Source of the DNA: Sporosarcina ureae
GTDB taxonomy: Bacteria > Bacillota > Bacilli > Bacillales_A > Planococcaceae
Assembly (NCBI RefSeq): GCF_002082015.1
Contig: NZ_CP015109.1
Coordinates: forward strand, 2,633,001 to 2,697,000
Reading direction: 5' to 3'
DNA: 64,000 nt
Shown here: piece by piece, positions 7,925 to 17,610 of the stretch
How the letters are laid out: each line of letters starts with the position of its first letter
Position numbering within the stretch: position 1 is the stretch's first letter
Position numbers and translations under genes: made by a program
The notes under the pieces: model-generated
Databases searched by the model: none
What the model saw: only the letters and a program-made list of their open reading frames with translations
What the model was told of the DNA's origin: nothing

Positions 7925-10174
7925 TTAAAATAACTTCATTTGCTCCGAATTGCTATTCTCACTCGTCCCATTAATATACCCTAAATCCCTGAAGCCTTTG
8001 GAGCGCTTCTTAGACATATTTATTAGGGCAGGGACCTTTTGGTCAATATAATCATAGACGCGTACTTCTTGTTTTTCAGAGTGATTGCGGTGTAACCGTC
8101 CTACGTATTGAGTTAATAAACCCTTCCAAGAGACCGGCATAGTTAGAAACAGCGCATCCAATCGTGGGAAATCAAAACCTTCACCTATATATTTTCCTGT
8201 TGCTATAATTAAAAGTTCTTCTTCGCCTGGTAGTTCTCGCATGAAATGTAATGCCTCCTCTTGTTCTTTTTTTGAGAGTTCCCCGGAAAGAGCGATAATA
8301 TTTTTTGCGAATCCCTTAAACAAACTATGAAGTATATGTATATGACTTATTCGTTCGGTCAGAATTAATGGCGTCATACCTTCCTCTAATGCTAAAAGCA
8401 CGTCTTCGAAAATAAGTCCATTTCGTTTAGTATCCTCAGCCATTTCATTGTACATTTGTTGGATGTTTTCAGATGTAGTCTTATAAGAGGTTTTTCTTTC
8501 AAAGATAAGATGATGAAAAGGACGAATAAGAGCCTGTTCTTTGGCATCTGTTTTATATAAAATCGGCCCGCATTGCATTGTAATTATTGGGTGAAGTCCA
8601 TCTTTGCGGGCTGGCGTAGCTGTAAGTCCGTATACATATTTTGCTCGAACCATCTTCATTAATTGTTCAGAAGTATAAGCTGAAAGGTGATGGCATTCAT
8701 CTATAATAATTTGACCGTATTGGGTGATAATAGAATCAATTCCGTTAGAGGTCAATGTTTGTATGGTGGCTACATCGATTTTCCCTGTAGCCATTCGTTT
8801 TCCACCGCCAAATTGGCCTATATCTTGAGGGGGGGAGTCCAGAAAAAGTGAAAGCTGATCAATCCATTGATTCAGTAACTGTTTACGGTTCACTATGATA
8901 AGGGTATTCACTTTTTGTTCAGCGATAAGAGCAGCTGCTGTTACGGTTTTTCCGAATCCAGTTGCTGCTGCTAAGACTCCGCCATCATGTGCTTGTAACT
9001 GTCGAAGTGCGTCTACCTGCTGTGAAGATAAGGTGCCGGTGAATTTTGTCTCGATAGGGCTTCCATAAAAACGTTCATCTATCCAATCTAATTCAATCCC
9101 CTTAGATGACATTAGGTCTTGGATAGCCTGCTCACATCCTCTTGGAAGAATTAAATGAGAAGAAGTTTTATCAAAACCTTGAATCACCGAAGGTATAGTA
9201 TATGTAGACAGTCTCCTTGCTTTTGCTTTAAAATACTCAGTGTTTCCAAATGAAGCTAAACTTTCGAGTTCTGATGTAAGTGAGTCAGTAAGTTCTTCCA
9301 ACTTGATATAGATGCCGTTCTTCTTAATAGCTTGTAGAGTAATGGGATAATTAGCGGCATTAGTAGCAGGAATTTGCACATTAAGTGATTGAAGGGATTT
9401 GTAAATCATGTTCTTATCTACTTTATTTAAACAAGATAAATAAAGCCATTGATCTTCAAATGGTTGAAAGGCTTCATTAACAAAAACGCTATTGCCAAGA
9501 TCTCGGGCATAGCGTTGTAGTGGTAGGGCGATTAGGTTTCCTAGACTTCTAGTATTTGCAAGAGAGTCCTGACTTGGAAATAAACGATCAAAAGAATCTA
9601 ATTCAGCAGACGTCTTCTTATCCGCATGTTCAATCAGTGCTTTGCCGAGTGTGCGGGCTAATGAGGAAGGTAAGGCTTCTGAAAAGAACAGCCAGACATG
9701 CGCCCCATTGCCAGAACGAGATCTTTCAATACTACAAGGAAGCTGAATGTTTTTACAAATATTTACGAATGCGAGCACATCATTTTGCCAATTCTTTTTA
9801 TCAAAATCTACAACTAGAAACCAACAAGTGTTATCTACTAACAAAGGATATAGACCTACAATGTGCTTGCCACTCAAATGATCATAAATTGTTTGATCTG
9901 TAAGAGAGATATAGGATTTATTCCGTCGGACTGGAGAATATCCGTTCTTACCATTCTCTAACTTCCATCTAGTTGCATAGACATCCGTTCTACCCCGAAA
10001 AATACTTTGAAATAATTGAACTTTCTGTTGGGCCGTTGAATTATTGGTAACTAAACTAGTATGTTCTTTGATTTGAAAATCTGGCAAATAATTTTGTACT
10101 ATCATTTTTAAATACTTATTCTCAGTCTGAAGTTTTTCTAGCTCTAGATTCATTTCTTGTTCAGATCTCTTCAT
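7925..10174 (-). CDS. AEP-type primase fused to SF2 helicase (TOTE-like conflict-system protein)
   Basis: A roughly 749-residue protein with three parts. A short N-terminal coiled coil (SEQEMNLELEKLQTENKYLK) comes first. An archaeo-eukaryotic primase-like domain follows, with the paired acidic motif in FLVVDFD (about residues 119-125) and the His motif in SGNGAHVWLFF (about 155-164). A superfamily 2 helicase then carries Walker A ATGFGKT (about 404-410), DECHH (492-496), motif III GLTATPARKDG, and a C-terminal RecA lobe ending in TGKYIGEGFDFP and VGRLHR. The ATG at 10174 is preferred because AAGAGGTG lies about 8 nt upstream. This primase type is known from 'TOTE conflict system' proteins thought to act in genome defence. 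Here it stands alone with no nuclease or transposase next to it. It may also be a repair helicase. Confidence 0.8.
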   Translation of the reverse strand: MKRSEQEMNLELEKLQTENKYLKMIVQNYLPDFQIKEHTSLVTNNSTAQQKVQLFQSIFRGRTDVYATRWKLENGKNGYSPVRRNKSYISLTDQTIYDHLSGKHIVGLYPLLVDNTCWFLVVDFDKKNWQNDVLAFVNICKNIQLPCSIERSRSGNGAHVWLFFSEALPSSLARTLGKALIEHADKKTSAELDSFDRLFPSQDSLANTRSLGNLIALPLQRYARDLGNSVFVNEAFQPFEDQWLYLSCLNKVDKNMIYKSLQSLNVQIPATNAANYPITLQAIKKNGIYIKLEELTDSLTSELESLASFGNTEYFKAKARRLSTYTIPSVIQGFDKTSSHLILPRGCEQAIQDLMSSKGIELDWIDERFYGSPIETKFTGTLSSQQVDALRQLQAHDGGVLAAATGFGKTVTAAALIAEQKVNTLIIVNRKQLLNQWIDQLSLFLDSPPQDIGQFGGGKRMATGKIDVATIQTLTSNGIDSIITQYGQIIIDECHHLSAYTSEQLMKMVRAKYVYGLTATPARKDGLHPIITMQCGPILYKTDAKEQALIRPFHHLIFERKTSYKTTSENIQQMYNEMAEDTKRNGLIFEDVLLALEEGMTPLILTERISHIHILHSLFKGFAKNIIALSGELSKKEQEEALHFMRELPGEEELLIIATGKYIGEGFDFPRLDALFLTMPVSWKGLLTQYVGRLHRNHSEKQEVRVYDYIDQKVPALINMSKKRSKGFRDLGYINGTSENSNSEQMKLF

Positions 10175-10315
10175 AACCATACACCTCTTATAATTCAATT
10201 CAGTGATTCGCTATACTTAGTGTACTAATAAAGATAGAGCTAATACAATATTTTTCTCAATATTCAAACTCACAAAAATGTGTTTAATTTACAAAAAATA
10301 TTTAAAACTTACTAT

Positions 10316-10636
10316 TCACATCAATTCCCAAACCGATTTGATCATATCATCGGCCTTCACAAAAAGTGAACTCTCTAAAACAAATGTGTGTAAGGTACCA
10401 TCTTTTAACTCGACAGTAATTCCGTTCGGCACAATACCCAACACATAGGAAGAGTCAATATTATGAATGTCGGCAATATCGAACTCTAAAATATCTCTTT
10501 GGAAATGCATGTTTTGTGGCTGGAAGATAAAACGTTGATTTGTGATCAATAAAATTCCGCTAATGTAATCTATACTTTTGCGCAAGTCCGCGGGCATTTC
10601 ATATTGGACTGTTTCGTTTTCTCGATAATTCGTCAT
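10316..10636 (-). CDS. Small PH/GRAM-like hypothetical protein
   Basis: A 106-residue cytosolic protein with no signal peptide or membrane segment. Its pattern of beta strands (ISGILLITNQRFIFQP, then FDIADIHNIDSSYVLGIVP, then GITVELKDGTLHTFVL) and a C-terminal helix (ADDMIKSVWELM) is like the bacterial PH/GRAM-domain fold. The start is ATG 10636 with AGAGGAGAG upstream. Its function is unknown and no operon partner is obvious; the neighbouring helicase gene is 140 bp away on the same strand, across an AT-rich gap. The fold assignment is an inference from the pattern. Confidence 0.6.
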   Translation of the reverse strand: MTNYRENETVQYEMPADLRKSIDYISGILLITNQRFIFQPQNMHFQRDILEFDIADIHNIDSSYVLGIVPNGITVELKDGTLHTFVLESSLFVKADDMIKSVWELM

Positions 10637-10767
10637 GCAGATCTCTCCTCTACGGATTTTACCTATGACTCTACTTTCATTTTACCTCTATAGATATGTA
10701 TAGACAAGACATCTTGATTTGCTGAAGAGATTCTATGGAAGGGGAGTGGTCATTGTGGTTTGGTTTG

Positions 10768-11240
10768 CGCTCTGTCGTTTGGGTGATCCGCTCTATGTAT
10801 TGTGTTATCTGCTCTATGTAGCTGGGGGTTCGCTCAATCTATGGCCGCGAGTGCTCAATGTGTTGGCGTAAGCGCTCACTCGTCCGCGCTACCCGCTCAA
10901 ACGAAGTCCGCGAGCGCTCAATGTGTTTGCGTAAGCGCTCAATTGCCCGCGCTATCCGCTCAAACCATGTCCGCGAGCGCTCAATGTGTTGGCGTAAGCG
11001 CTCAATCGCCCGCGCCATCCGCTCAAACGAAGTCCGCGAGCGCTCAATGTGTCGACCAAAGCGCTCAATCGTCCACGCTATCCGCTCAATCAAGGTCCAC
11101 AATCGCTCTAAACCGCAATGTACCCGCTCAATCTATCACGCCATCCGCTCTAAACCGCTGTATAACCGCTCAATACCGCCCCAAAAACCCTGCAATCTAA
11201 CCCAATATTCACTCAATACACCACGCGTCTACTCAATACC
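10768..11240. repeat. 21-bp-period array 1 (CGCTCAAT family, plus orientation)
   Basis: About 22 units of exactly or nearly 21 bp fill the gap between the PH-like gene and rbsR. Each unit starts with CGCTCAAT (variants CGCTCTAT and CGCTCAAA) followed by 13 variable bases. Between 10852 and 11103 the units form a higher-order repeat: four copies of a 63-bp triplet whose variable parts resemble GTGTTGGCGTAAG, CGCCCGCGCTATC and CGAAGTCCGCGAG. Because 21 is a multiple of 3, both strands show spurious open frames with a heptad IER/RAxS pattern. The array is richer in GC than its flanks. Three related arrays occur elsewhere in the window. Confidence 0.95.
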
Positions 11241-11249
11241 ATTTCGCTA

Positions 11250-11279
11250 TTGACACTAAAAAACTCTGTCTGTTATCAT
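11250..11279 (+). promoter_or_regulatory. Promoter of the rbs operon
   Basis: TTGACA (11250-11255) and TATCAT (11274-11279) with an 18-bp spacer, immediately upstream of the operator-like palindrome and rbsR. Confidence 0.7.
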
Positions 11280-11281
11280 TA

Positions 11282-11299
11282 TGTGTAACCGGTACCACA
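11282..11299. promoter_or_regulatory. Candidate RbsR (or CcpA cre) operator
   Basis: TGTGTAACCGGTACCACA is a LacI-family-type palindrome with central ACCGGT and outer TGTG/CACA. It overlaps the expected transcription start of the rbs promoter. It also partly fits the CcpA cre pattern, so it could serve RbsR, CcpA or both. Confidence 0.7.
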
Positions 11300-11323
11300 T
11301 AGAACAGAATGTAGGTGGAATAG

Positions 11324-12301
11324 TTGGCGAATATACGGGATGTGGCTAAAGTTGCTGGAGTTTCAGTAGCCACTGTTTCACGCTATTTAAATGATAAAGG
11401 ATACATAAGTGAAGAGGCAAAACGGGTGATTGCTAAGGCGATTGACGAGTTGAACTATCAGCCTAGTATGATTGCGCGTTCACTTAGCACGAAACAATCT
11501 ACTTTTATTGGCTTGATTGTTCCGGATATTGTCAATCCGTTTTTTCCAGAACTGGCGCGTGCGATTGAAGATGTTGCGCTGGCGTATGGATACACGTTGA
11601 TTTTGTGTAACTCAGATGAAGATCTTGAGAAGGAAATTAATTATGTAAAGACTCTGCAACAGAAATATGTGGCGGGGTTTATTGTCGCGTCGAATCATAT
11701 AGAAGCGGAACATTATATGGGACTAGATATTCCCATTGTAGCAATTGATCGAAGAATTCATTCGTCTATACCGTATATAGCGACGGATAACCGCGAAGGC
11801 GCTCGTATAGGAACGGAGCATTTATTGGATAGCGGTTGCAAAAATGTCCTTTGTATGCGCGGGCCTGCAGGATTAGGTCCTGCTGATGATCGATTTGCTG
11901 GGTTCAATGATGCGGTAAAAGGGAAGAATATAGAAACGCATATTGTTGAATGTCCCTTCCATTTTGATATAGCGGAGACGATGGTCAAAAAGATTTTGCA
12001 AGAACGGTCTATTGATGGGATTTTTGCGAGTAGCGATGTGACTGCAGCGGGTGCAATGAAAGCTGCATATTCAGCGGGTATTCATGTACCCAATCAGCTT
12101 CAAATTGTTGGATATGACGGAACGATGCTTGCCAGCCAATTAACACCAGGCTTAACGACGGTAGCGCAGGATTTATATAGAATGGGTGCGATGGCAGCGA
12201 GGATGCTCATTACATTAATTAAAGGGCAAGAGTTGACGGAGCGTGAAATACTGATTCCGGCAGAGTTGCTCATTCGCCAAACAACGAGGAGTGAAGCATG
12301 A
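11324..12301 (+). CDS. rbsR: LacI-family ribose operon repressor RbsR
   Basis: 325 residues. The N-terminal LacI helix-turn-helix is canonical (IRDVAKVAGVSVATVSRYLN, residues about 4-23), with the hinge helix at YQPSMIARSLS, then a periplasmic-binding-protein-like sugar domain (ending with IVGYDGTMLASQLTPGLTTV). The start is TTG 11324 with AGGTGG six bases upstream; no ATG is available near it. It is first in a six-gene ribose operon and overlaps rbsK by ATGA. The palindrome at 11282-11299 is its likely target, with ribose as the expected inducer. Confidence 0.92.
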   Translation: MANIRDVAKVAGVSVATVSRYLNDKGYISEEAKRVIAKAIDELNYQPSMIARSLSTKQSTFIGLIVPDIVNPFFPELARAIEDVALAYGYTLILCNSDEDLEKEINYVKTLQQKYVAGFIVASNHIEAEHYMGLDIPIVAIDRRIHSSIPYIATDNREGARIGTEHLLDSGCKNVLCMRGPAGLGPADDRFAGFNDAVKGKNIETHIVECPFHFDIAETMVKKILQERSIDGIFASSDVTAAGAMKAAYSAGIHVPNQLQIVGYDGTMLASQLTPGLTTVAQDLYRMGAMAARMLITLIKGQELTEREILIPAELLIRQTTRSEA

Positions 12302-13179
12302 TGATAACGGTAATTGGCAGTGCCAATATGGATTTGGTAGTGGGCACGGAGAATTTTCCGGACCAAGGTGAGACGGTTCTTGGAAATGTGTTCGATACAG
12401 TGCCAGGTGGAAAAGGCGCGAATCAGGCAATTGCTGCAGCGCGACTTGGTAGTGAAACACATATGGTTGCGTGTGTGGGAAATGATTTATTCGGTACGAG
12501 TATTGTCAATAATCTTCAACAGAATACAGTCGGCGTCACCGGTGTTGCTACTGTAGATGGAGCTTCTGGCATTGCGAATATTTTGCTGTCGGAAGGAGAT
12601 AATCGGATTATCGTTGTACCGGGCGCGAACTCTTTGTTGATGCCATCACATATTGACGAAATAGAAGACCTCATCAAACGTAGTGACTTGGTCATGCTTC
12701 AATTGGAAATTCCGATTCCTACTGTCGTCTATACATTAGAAAAGTGCCAAGCGGCTGGCGTGCCGGTGATGTTGAATCCGGCTCCAGCGCGTGGATTTGA
12801 ACTCGATATGATGCCTTCGATTACCTATTTAACGCCGAATGAAACGGAATGTGAACAAATTTTCGGTATGGATATGGTAAGTGCATTAGAGAAGTATCCG
12901 AACCGTTTAATTATCACGCTAGGCGATGACGGTGCACGATTCTATGATGGCGAAAAGCATGTCATGGTAGAAAGCTTTAAAACCAAAGCTGTGGATACGA
13001 CAGGTGCAGGTGATACGTTTAATGGTGCACTTGCACATGGAATAGTGGCGGGGATGGAACTGGAACGAGCAGTTCGTTTCGCGAATGCGGCCGCTTCACT
13101 TTCCGTAGAGAAGTTCGGCGCACAAGGTGGCATGCCTTCATTTGAAGAAGTAGAAGCGCGTTTGGAGGAGAGCCTATGA
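12298..13179 (+). CDS. rbsK: Ribokinase RbsK
   Basis: A 293-residue PfkB-family kinase that phosphorylates D-ribose to ribose 5-phosphate. It shows GSANMDLVV at the N-terminus, the first PfkB signature GGKGANQAIAAARLG, and the second signature with the catalytic Asp in DTTGAGDTFNGAL near residue 240. The start ATG 12298 overlaps the rbsR stop and has GAGGAG six bases upstream; it overlaps rbsD by ATGA at its end. A diverged paralogue occurs at 56837. Confidence 0.95.
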   Translation: MMITVIGSANMDLVVGTENFPDQGETVLGNVFDTVPGGKGANQAIAAARLGSETHMVACVGNDLFGTSIVNNLQQNTVGVTGVATVDGASGIANILLSEGDNRIIVVPGANSLLMPSHIDEIEDLIKRSDLVMLQLEIPIPTVVYTLEKCQAAGVPVMLNPAPARGFELDMMPSITYLTPNETECEQIFGMDMVSALEKYPNRLIITLGDDGARFYDGEKHVMVESFKTKAVDTTGAGDTFNGALAHGIVAGMELERAVRFANAAASLSVEKFGAQGGMPSFEEVEARLEESL

Positions 13180-13565
13180 AAAGGCATGGCATGATCAATC
13201 GCGATATTGCGGCTGTGCTAGCTAAAATGGGTCACACCGATCAATTGACGATTGCCGATTGCGGTCTGCCGATTCCTGAAGGTGTTCCGTGCATCGATCT
13301 TTCGTATACAATTGGCAAGCCTGGATTCACAGAGATCTTATTGGAAGTAATGAAAGACTTTCAAGCAGAAAAAGTATATATTGCAAGTGAAATAAAAGAA
13401 CAGAATCCTACAGTTTATAGTGAAATTACACAACTAGCATGTCCAATAGAAGAGTTGACACATGATCAATTAAAGCAACAATCAAGTCAATCGAAAGTTA
13501 TTATTCGTACAGGAGAGGCGACGCCTTATGCCAATGTTATCGTACAGTCAGGCGTCATATTCTGA
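13176..13565 (+). CDS. rbsD: D-ribose pyranase RbsD
   Basis: A 129-residue cytosolic mutarotase that interconverts beta-pyranose and beta-furanose ribose so that RbsK can use it. Typical opening [19 protein letters not shown], with the conserved ADCGLPIP segment (residues about 28-35) and C-terminal [13 protein letters not shown]. Its start overlaps rbsK with an ATGA and a GGAGGAG site. Confidence 0.95.
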   Translation: MKRHGMINRDIAAVLAKMGHTDQLTIADCGLPIPEGVPCIDLSYTIGKPGFTEILLEVMKDFQAEKVYIASEIKEQNPTVYSEITQLACPIEELTHDQLKQQSSQSKVIIRTGEATPYANVIVQSGVIF

Positions 13566-13581
13566 AAGTGGGTGTGCAGAG

Positions 13582-15078
13582 ATGATTGCGATGAGCGGGA
13601 TATCGAAAAGTTTCAATGGGAATAAAGTACTCGACAATGTGGAGTTTAATGTAGTAAAAGGTGAAATCCATGCGCTCATGGGCGAGAACGGTGCAGGGAA
13701 ATCTACGATGATGAAAATTTTGACGGGGATCTATACGCGCGATTCAGGCGAGATCACAGTCAAAGGTAAGAAAGTGGAGTTCAAGAACGCGAAGGAAGCT
13801 GAAGAAGCGGGAATTGCGGTCATTCACCAAGAGCTCAATATTTTACCTGATTTGACAGTTGCAGAGAACTTCTATTTAGGGAATGAAAAGACATTCGGGA
13901 AAAGCGGAATTTTGAAGACGAAGGAAATGAATCGTCAAGCGGAAGAAATTCTGTCGAAGTTAGGATTGCATGTCGATGCACGAACGATCACGCGTGAATT
14001 ATCTGTCGGTAAACAGCAGATTATTGAGATTGCGAAGGCGGTTTCTTCTAATGCCGAATTAATTATAATGGATGAGCCGACTGCAGCACTGACGGACCGC
14101 GAAATCGAAACATTATTCGAAACCGTTCGAGCATTGCAAGCGGAAGGCGTTTCATTCGTTTATATATCGCACCGGATGGAAGAGATTTTTGCGATGTGCG
14201 ATCGGATTACTATTTTACGAGATGGTCAATACGTCGGTGTGCGCAATATAAAAGACACGACGTTTGAAGAAATCGTGCAGATGATGGTCGGACGTGAATT
14301 GGGTGAACGATTCCCAGCACGTGCGTGTGAAATAGGCGATGTGAAACTAAAAGTAGAAAAACTCTCGCGCACTGACTATTTTGAAGATGTATCGTTTGAA
14401 GTGCGAAAAGGTGAAATTGTCGGTATTGCCGGCTTGATGGGTGCTGGACGTACAGAAGTAATTCAATCGATTTTCGGCTTTAAAAAACCGACTGCAGGCA
14501 AGATTTTTATTGATGGCGATCAAGTGGTGATTTCAAATCCGTTGCAAGCGAAAAAGCTTGGTATCGGATATGTTACAGAAGACCGGAAAACTGAAGGGTT
14601 GATACTCGAATTTTCGGTACGGGAAAATATGTGCCTGACGAACTTCAATCGAATTTCAAATTCAGGCGTCATCCAACGAACGAAAGAAAATCAGTTGTAT
14701 GACACGATGTCCAAACGTCTGGGTGTTCGCACGTCTGGACCTGAACAAAGCGTTAAGTCGTTGAGTGGTGGTAACCAGCAAAAGGTAGTCATCGCGAAAT
14801 GGTTAGGCATTGAGCCCGACATTCTGTTTTTAGATGAACCGACTAGAGGTGTCGACGTGGGGGCGAAGAAAGAAATTTACAGTATCATCAATGAATTGGC
14901 TGAGCGTGGAGTGGCGATTGTGATGATTTCATCTGAACTTCCGGAAGTCATCGGTATGGCAGACCGCGTGCTTGTCATGCATGAAGGTCAGTTGATGGCA
15001 AATTTACCTAAAGAAGACATGACACAAGAACGAATTATGCATTTTGCAACAGGAGGTGACAAAGTTGTCCAAGACTAA
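13582..15078 (+). CDS. rbsA: Ribose ABC transporter ATPase RbsA
   Basis: A tandem two-domain ATPase energising ribose import. The first cassette has Walker [10 protein letters not shown] and Walker [13 protein letters not shown]. The second cassette has the degenerate Walker [10 protein letters not shown] usual in this family, then [15 protein letters not shown] and [16 protein letters not shown]. The frame is open from 13528, inside rbsD, but ATG 13582 ([13 protein letters not shown]) gives the canonical N-terminus, 498 residues. Translation is probably coupled to rbsD, 16 bp upstream. The last 14 bp overlap rbsC. Confidence 0.94.
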   Translation: MIAMSGISKSFNGNKVLDNVEFNVVKGEIHALMGENGAGKSTMMKILTGIYTRDSGEITVKGKKVEFKNAKEAEEAGIAVIHQELNILPDLTVAENFYLGNEKTFGKSGILKTKEMNRQAEEILSKLGLHVDARTITRELSVGKQQIIEIAKAVSSNAELIIMDEPTAALTDREIETLFETVRALQAEGVSFVYISHRMEEIFAMCDRITILRDGQYVGVRNIKDTTFEEIVQMMVGRELGERFPARACEIGDVKLKVEKLSRTDYFEDVSFEVRKGEIVGIAGLMGAGRTEVIQSIFGFKKPTAGKIFIDGDQVVISNPLQAKKLGIGYVTEDRKTEGLILEFSVRENMCLTNFNRISNSGVIQRTKENQLYDTMSKRLGVRTSGPEQSVKSLSGGNQQKVVIAKWLGIEPDILFLDEPTRGVDVGAKKEIYSIINELAERGVAIVMISSELPEVIGMADRVLVMHEGQLMANLPKEDMTQERIMHFATGGDKVVQD

Positions 15079-16006
15079 TATGAAATCGTCATTACAGAAA
15101 TTAGGGCCGTTCATTGGTTTATTATTGATCGTGGTCATTATTTCTATTATGAGTCCGAGTTTTTTAACGCTGAACAACTTGTTCAACGTATTGCGTCAAG
15201 TGTCAATTAACGCATTGATTGCGTTCGGGATGACGTTTGTTATTTTGACCGGTGGAATTGATTTATCAGTTGGATCGATTCTCGCATTAACCGGTGCCGT
15301 GACAGCAGGTATGATGTCAGGCGGTATGGATCCGATTTTAGCTATGCTACTCGGTGTATTACTAGGTGTGCTGCTCGGTGCAATCAACGGATTGATTATT
15401 GCGAAAGGGAAGGTCGCACCATTTATCGCAACACTCGCGACGATGACGATTTTCCGCGGATTGACTTTAGTCTATACTGAAGGACGTCCGATTTCAGGAC
15501 TTGGCGATTCATTCACATTCCAAATGCTCGGAAAAGGATATGTTTTCGGTATCCCGTTTCCGGTCATCACGATGGCAATCTCCTTTGCAGTGCTGTACTT
15601 TATATTGAAGAAAACGACATTCGGACGCCGTGTCTATGCGATCGGTGGCAATGAAGAAGCGTCACGTCTTTCCGGAATCAATGTCGATCGCGTAAAGATT
15701 TATGTCTATTCATTGGCAGGCGGTTTAACGGCAATCGCGTCACTTATTTTGACGTCACGCCTAAACTCCGCACAGCCGACAGCAGGAAATATGTTTGAAC
15801 TCGATGCGATTGCGGCCGTTGTACTTGGCGGGACAAGCTTGACTGGCGGACGCGGTTGGATTGTCGGTACATTAATCGGGGCATTGATTATTGGTGTGTT
15901 GAATAATGGTTTGAATTTGATAGGCGTATCCTCTTTCTTCCAACAGGTAGTAAAGGGTGCAGTTATATTAATTGCAGTGCTCTTAGATCGCAAAAAAACC
16001 GCATAA
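15065..16006 (+). CDS. rbsC: Ribose ABC transporter permease RbsC
   Basis: A hydrophobic permease of about 313 residues with 8-10 membrane segments, including [20 protein letters not shown] and the family-typical [20 protein letters not shown] and [20 protein letters not shown]. The frame opens at 15044, but an ideal AGGAGGTGA stands 5 nt before TTG 15065, so I use that start inside the 3' end of rbsA. It forms the membrane channel with RbsA and receives ribose from RbsB. Confidence 0.92.
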   Translation: MSKTNMKSSLQKLGPFIGLLLIVVIISIMSPSFLTLNNLFNVLRQVSINALIAFGMTFVILTGGIDLSVGSILALTGAVTAGMMSGGMDPILAMLLGVLLGVLLGAINGLIIAKGKVAPFIATLATMTIFRGLTLVYTEGRPISGLGDSFTFQMLGKGYVFGIPFPVITMAISFAVLYFILKKTTFGRRVYAIGGNEEASRLSGINVDRVKIYVYSLAGGLTAIASLILTSRLNSAQPTAGNMFELDAIAAVVLGGTSLTGGRGWIVGTLIGALIIGVLNNGLNLIGVSSFFQQVVKGAVILIAVLLDRKKTA

Positions 16007-16021
16007 GGAGATGTAAATTGT

Positions 16022-16957
16022 ATGAAAAATATCAAATGGTTACTACTTATGGCCGTCGTTCTCGTTTTGGCTGCTTGTTCATTAGAGCAACCGGGTTCAA
16101 ATTCTTCCTCAGATGATCAAGGTGAGGCTGGAAATGACAGCGACAAAGTGTATAAAATCGGTCTTTCGGTATCGACGCTAAACAACCCGTTCTTCGTGAC
16201 ATTGAGTGAAGGAGTCAAGGACCAGGCGAAAGAGTCTGGATCTGAAGTGATCGTTGTCGATGCACAAGACGATGCATCTAAACAAGCGAGTGACGTAGAA
16301 GATTTAATTCAACAAGGTGTAGATTTGTTGATCATCAATCCGACAGATTCACAAGCAGTTGTATCTGCAGTAGAATCAGCAAACAGCTCAAATGTTCCGG
16401 TCATCACAGTAGACCGTAGAGCAGAAGGTGGAGAAGTCGTTTCCCACATTGCTTCAGATAATAAAGCAGGCGGTGTGTTAGCTGGGGAATACTTGATCGA
16501 GCTGCTTGGTGAAGAGAATCCACAGGTTGCAGAACTTGAAGGAATTGCGGGTTCATCCGCAGCACGTGACCGTGGAGCCGGCTTTAACGAAGCGGTGGAC
16601 GGCAAGGTAAATATCGTAGCGAAACAAACAGCGAACTTTAACCGTGCAGAAGGTTTGACGGTAATGGAGAACATTTTGCAAGCTAACCCAGACATCCAAG
16701 GCGTATTCGCGCATAACGATGAAATGGCGTTAGGTGCGTTAGAAGCCATTCAGTCGGCTGGTAAAGATATTATAGTCATTGGATTTGACGCAACAGACGA
16801 CGCTGTAGCATCTGTCAAAGATGGTAAGTTGTCCGCGACGATTGCCCAGAAGCCCGAGGAAATTGGGGTCAAGGCAATGAAAGCCGCGGTTGCTCTGTTG
16901 AATGGTGAAGAGGTAGAAGCAGATATTCCCGTTGAATTGGAGTTAATTAAAGAGTAA
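16022..16957 (+). CDS. rbsB: Ribose-binding lipoprotein RbsB
   Basis: The extracellular sugar-binding subunit, 311 residues. A lipoprotein signal peptide ends in LAACS, followed by a Ser/Asp-rich linker (SNSSSDDQGEAGNDSDK), then a periplasmic-binding-protein type I fold (IGLSVSTLNNPFFVTLSEGV, DAQDDASKQ, VDRRAEGGEVVSHIASDNKAGG). It is the last gene of rbsRKDACB, with a strong terminator right after. Confidence 0.95.
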   Translation: MKNIKWLLLMAVVLVLAACSLEQPGSNSSSDDQGEAGNDSDKVYKIGLSVSTLNNPFFVTLSEGVKDQAKESGSEVIVVDAQDDASKQASDVEDLIQQGVDLLIINPTDSQAVVSAVESANSSNVPVITVDRRAEGGEVVSHIASDNKAGGVLAGEYLIELLGEENPQVAELEGIAGSSAARDRGAGFNEAVDGKVNIVAKQTANFNRAEGLTVMENILQANPDIQGVFAHNDEMALGALEAIQSAGKDIIVIGFDATDDAVASVKDGKLSATIAQKPEEIGVKAMKAAVALLNGEEVEADIPVELELIKE

Positions 16958-16977
16958 GTTAAAGTTTTAGTTTTATG

Positions 16978-17018
16978 GGAGCTCTCTGGCCATGTTTTTT
17001 GGCTGGGGAGCTTTTTTT
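16978..17018 (+). terminator. Terminator of the rbs operon
   Basis: GAGCTCTCTGGCCA pairs with TGGCTGGGGAGCT (minor mismatches) and runs into seven T. The 21-bp array starts about 30 bp further on. Confidence 0.88.
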
Positions 17019-17049
17019 GTGTTTTTTTGGGGGCGAGGGGTAGGTAGGG

Positions 17050-17610
17050 ATTGAGCGGATGTGGTGGGGGATTGAGCGTTTGCGGGCTACTATAGAGCGG
17101 ATATGGTGGGTGATAGAGCGGTTGTGGACTGTTATAGAGCGAATAGCTGGCGGGATTGAGCGGTTACGGCTTGAGATAGAGCGAATGTTCGTATGTGATA
17201 GATTGGTTGATGATATAGAGCGAGAATTTCGTGTCATTGAGCGGATGTGGGGTTGGATTGAGCGTTTACGGGCTACTATAGAGCGGATGTGGTGGGTGAT
17301 AGAGCGGTTGTGGACCGCTATAGAGCGAATAGCTGGCGGGATAGAGCAGTTATGGCTTGAGATAGAGCGAATCTCGTGTGTGATAGATTGGTTGGTAATA
17401 TAGAGCAGGAATATCGTGTCATTGAGCGGATTTCGGGTTGGATTGAGCGCACACGGCCCACTATAGAGCGGTTAGCACGTCTCATAGAGCGCATCCCAGG
17501 TTGTATAGAGCGCATACGGCCAGCTATAGAGCGTTTATCGCCTCTCATAGAGCGAATCCCAGATTGCATAGAGCACACAAAACCCACTATAGAGCAACTC
17601 CCGCATTCAT
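17050..17610. repeat. 21-bp-period array 2 (CGCTCAAT family, minus orientation)
   Basis: About 26 units between the rbs terminator and the amidohydrolase gene. Read on the plus strand each starts ATTGAGCG or ATAGAGCG plus 13 variable bases, the reverse complement of the other arrays. A block beginning at 17071 is repeated with few changes at 17257 (offset 186 bp = nine units minus 3 bp), including a deviant pair of units with the core ATAGATTGG, so this is a segmental duplication. Open frames across it (IERLxxx heptads) are artefacts. The 260 bp after the array (17611-17870) is AT-rich with no convincing gene and must hold the promoter of the next operon; TTACAT and ATGTAA half-sites occur near 17790-17820. 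Confidence 0.95.

Noticed and set aside
10768..11240. CRISPR array
   Set aside because: The conserved core is only 8 bp, spacers are 13 bp and recur in multiples, and no cas gene is present.
10802..11253. Open frames of 87-132 codons on both strands in array 1
   Set aside because: They arise because 21 bp is a multiple of three; the products are low-complexity IER/SAQ heptads and no credible gene start drives them.
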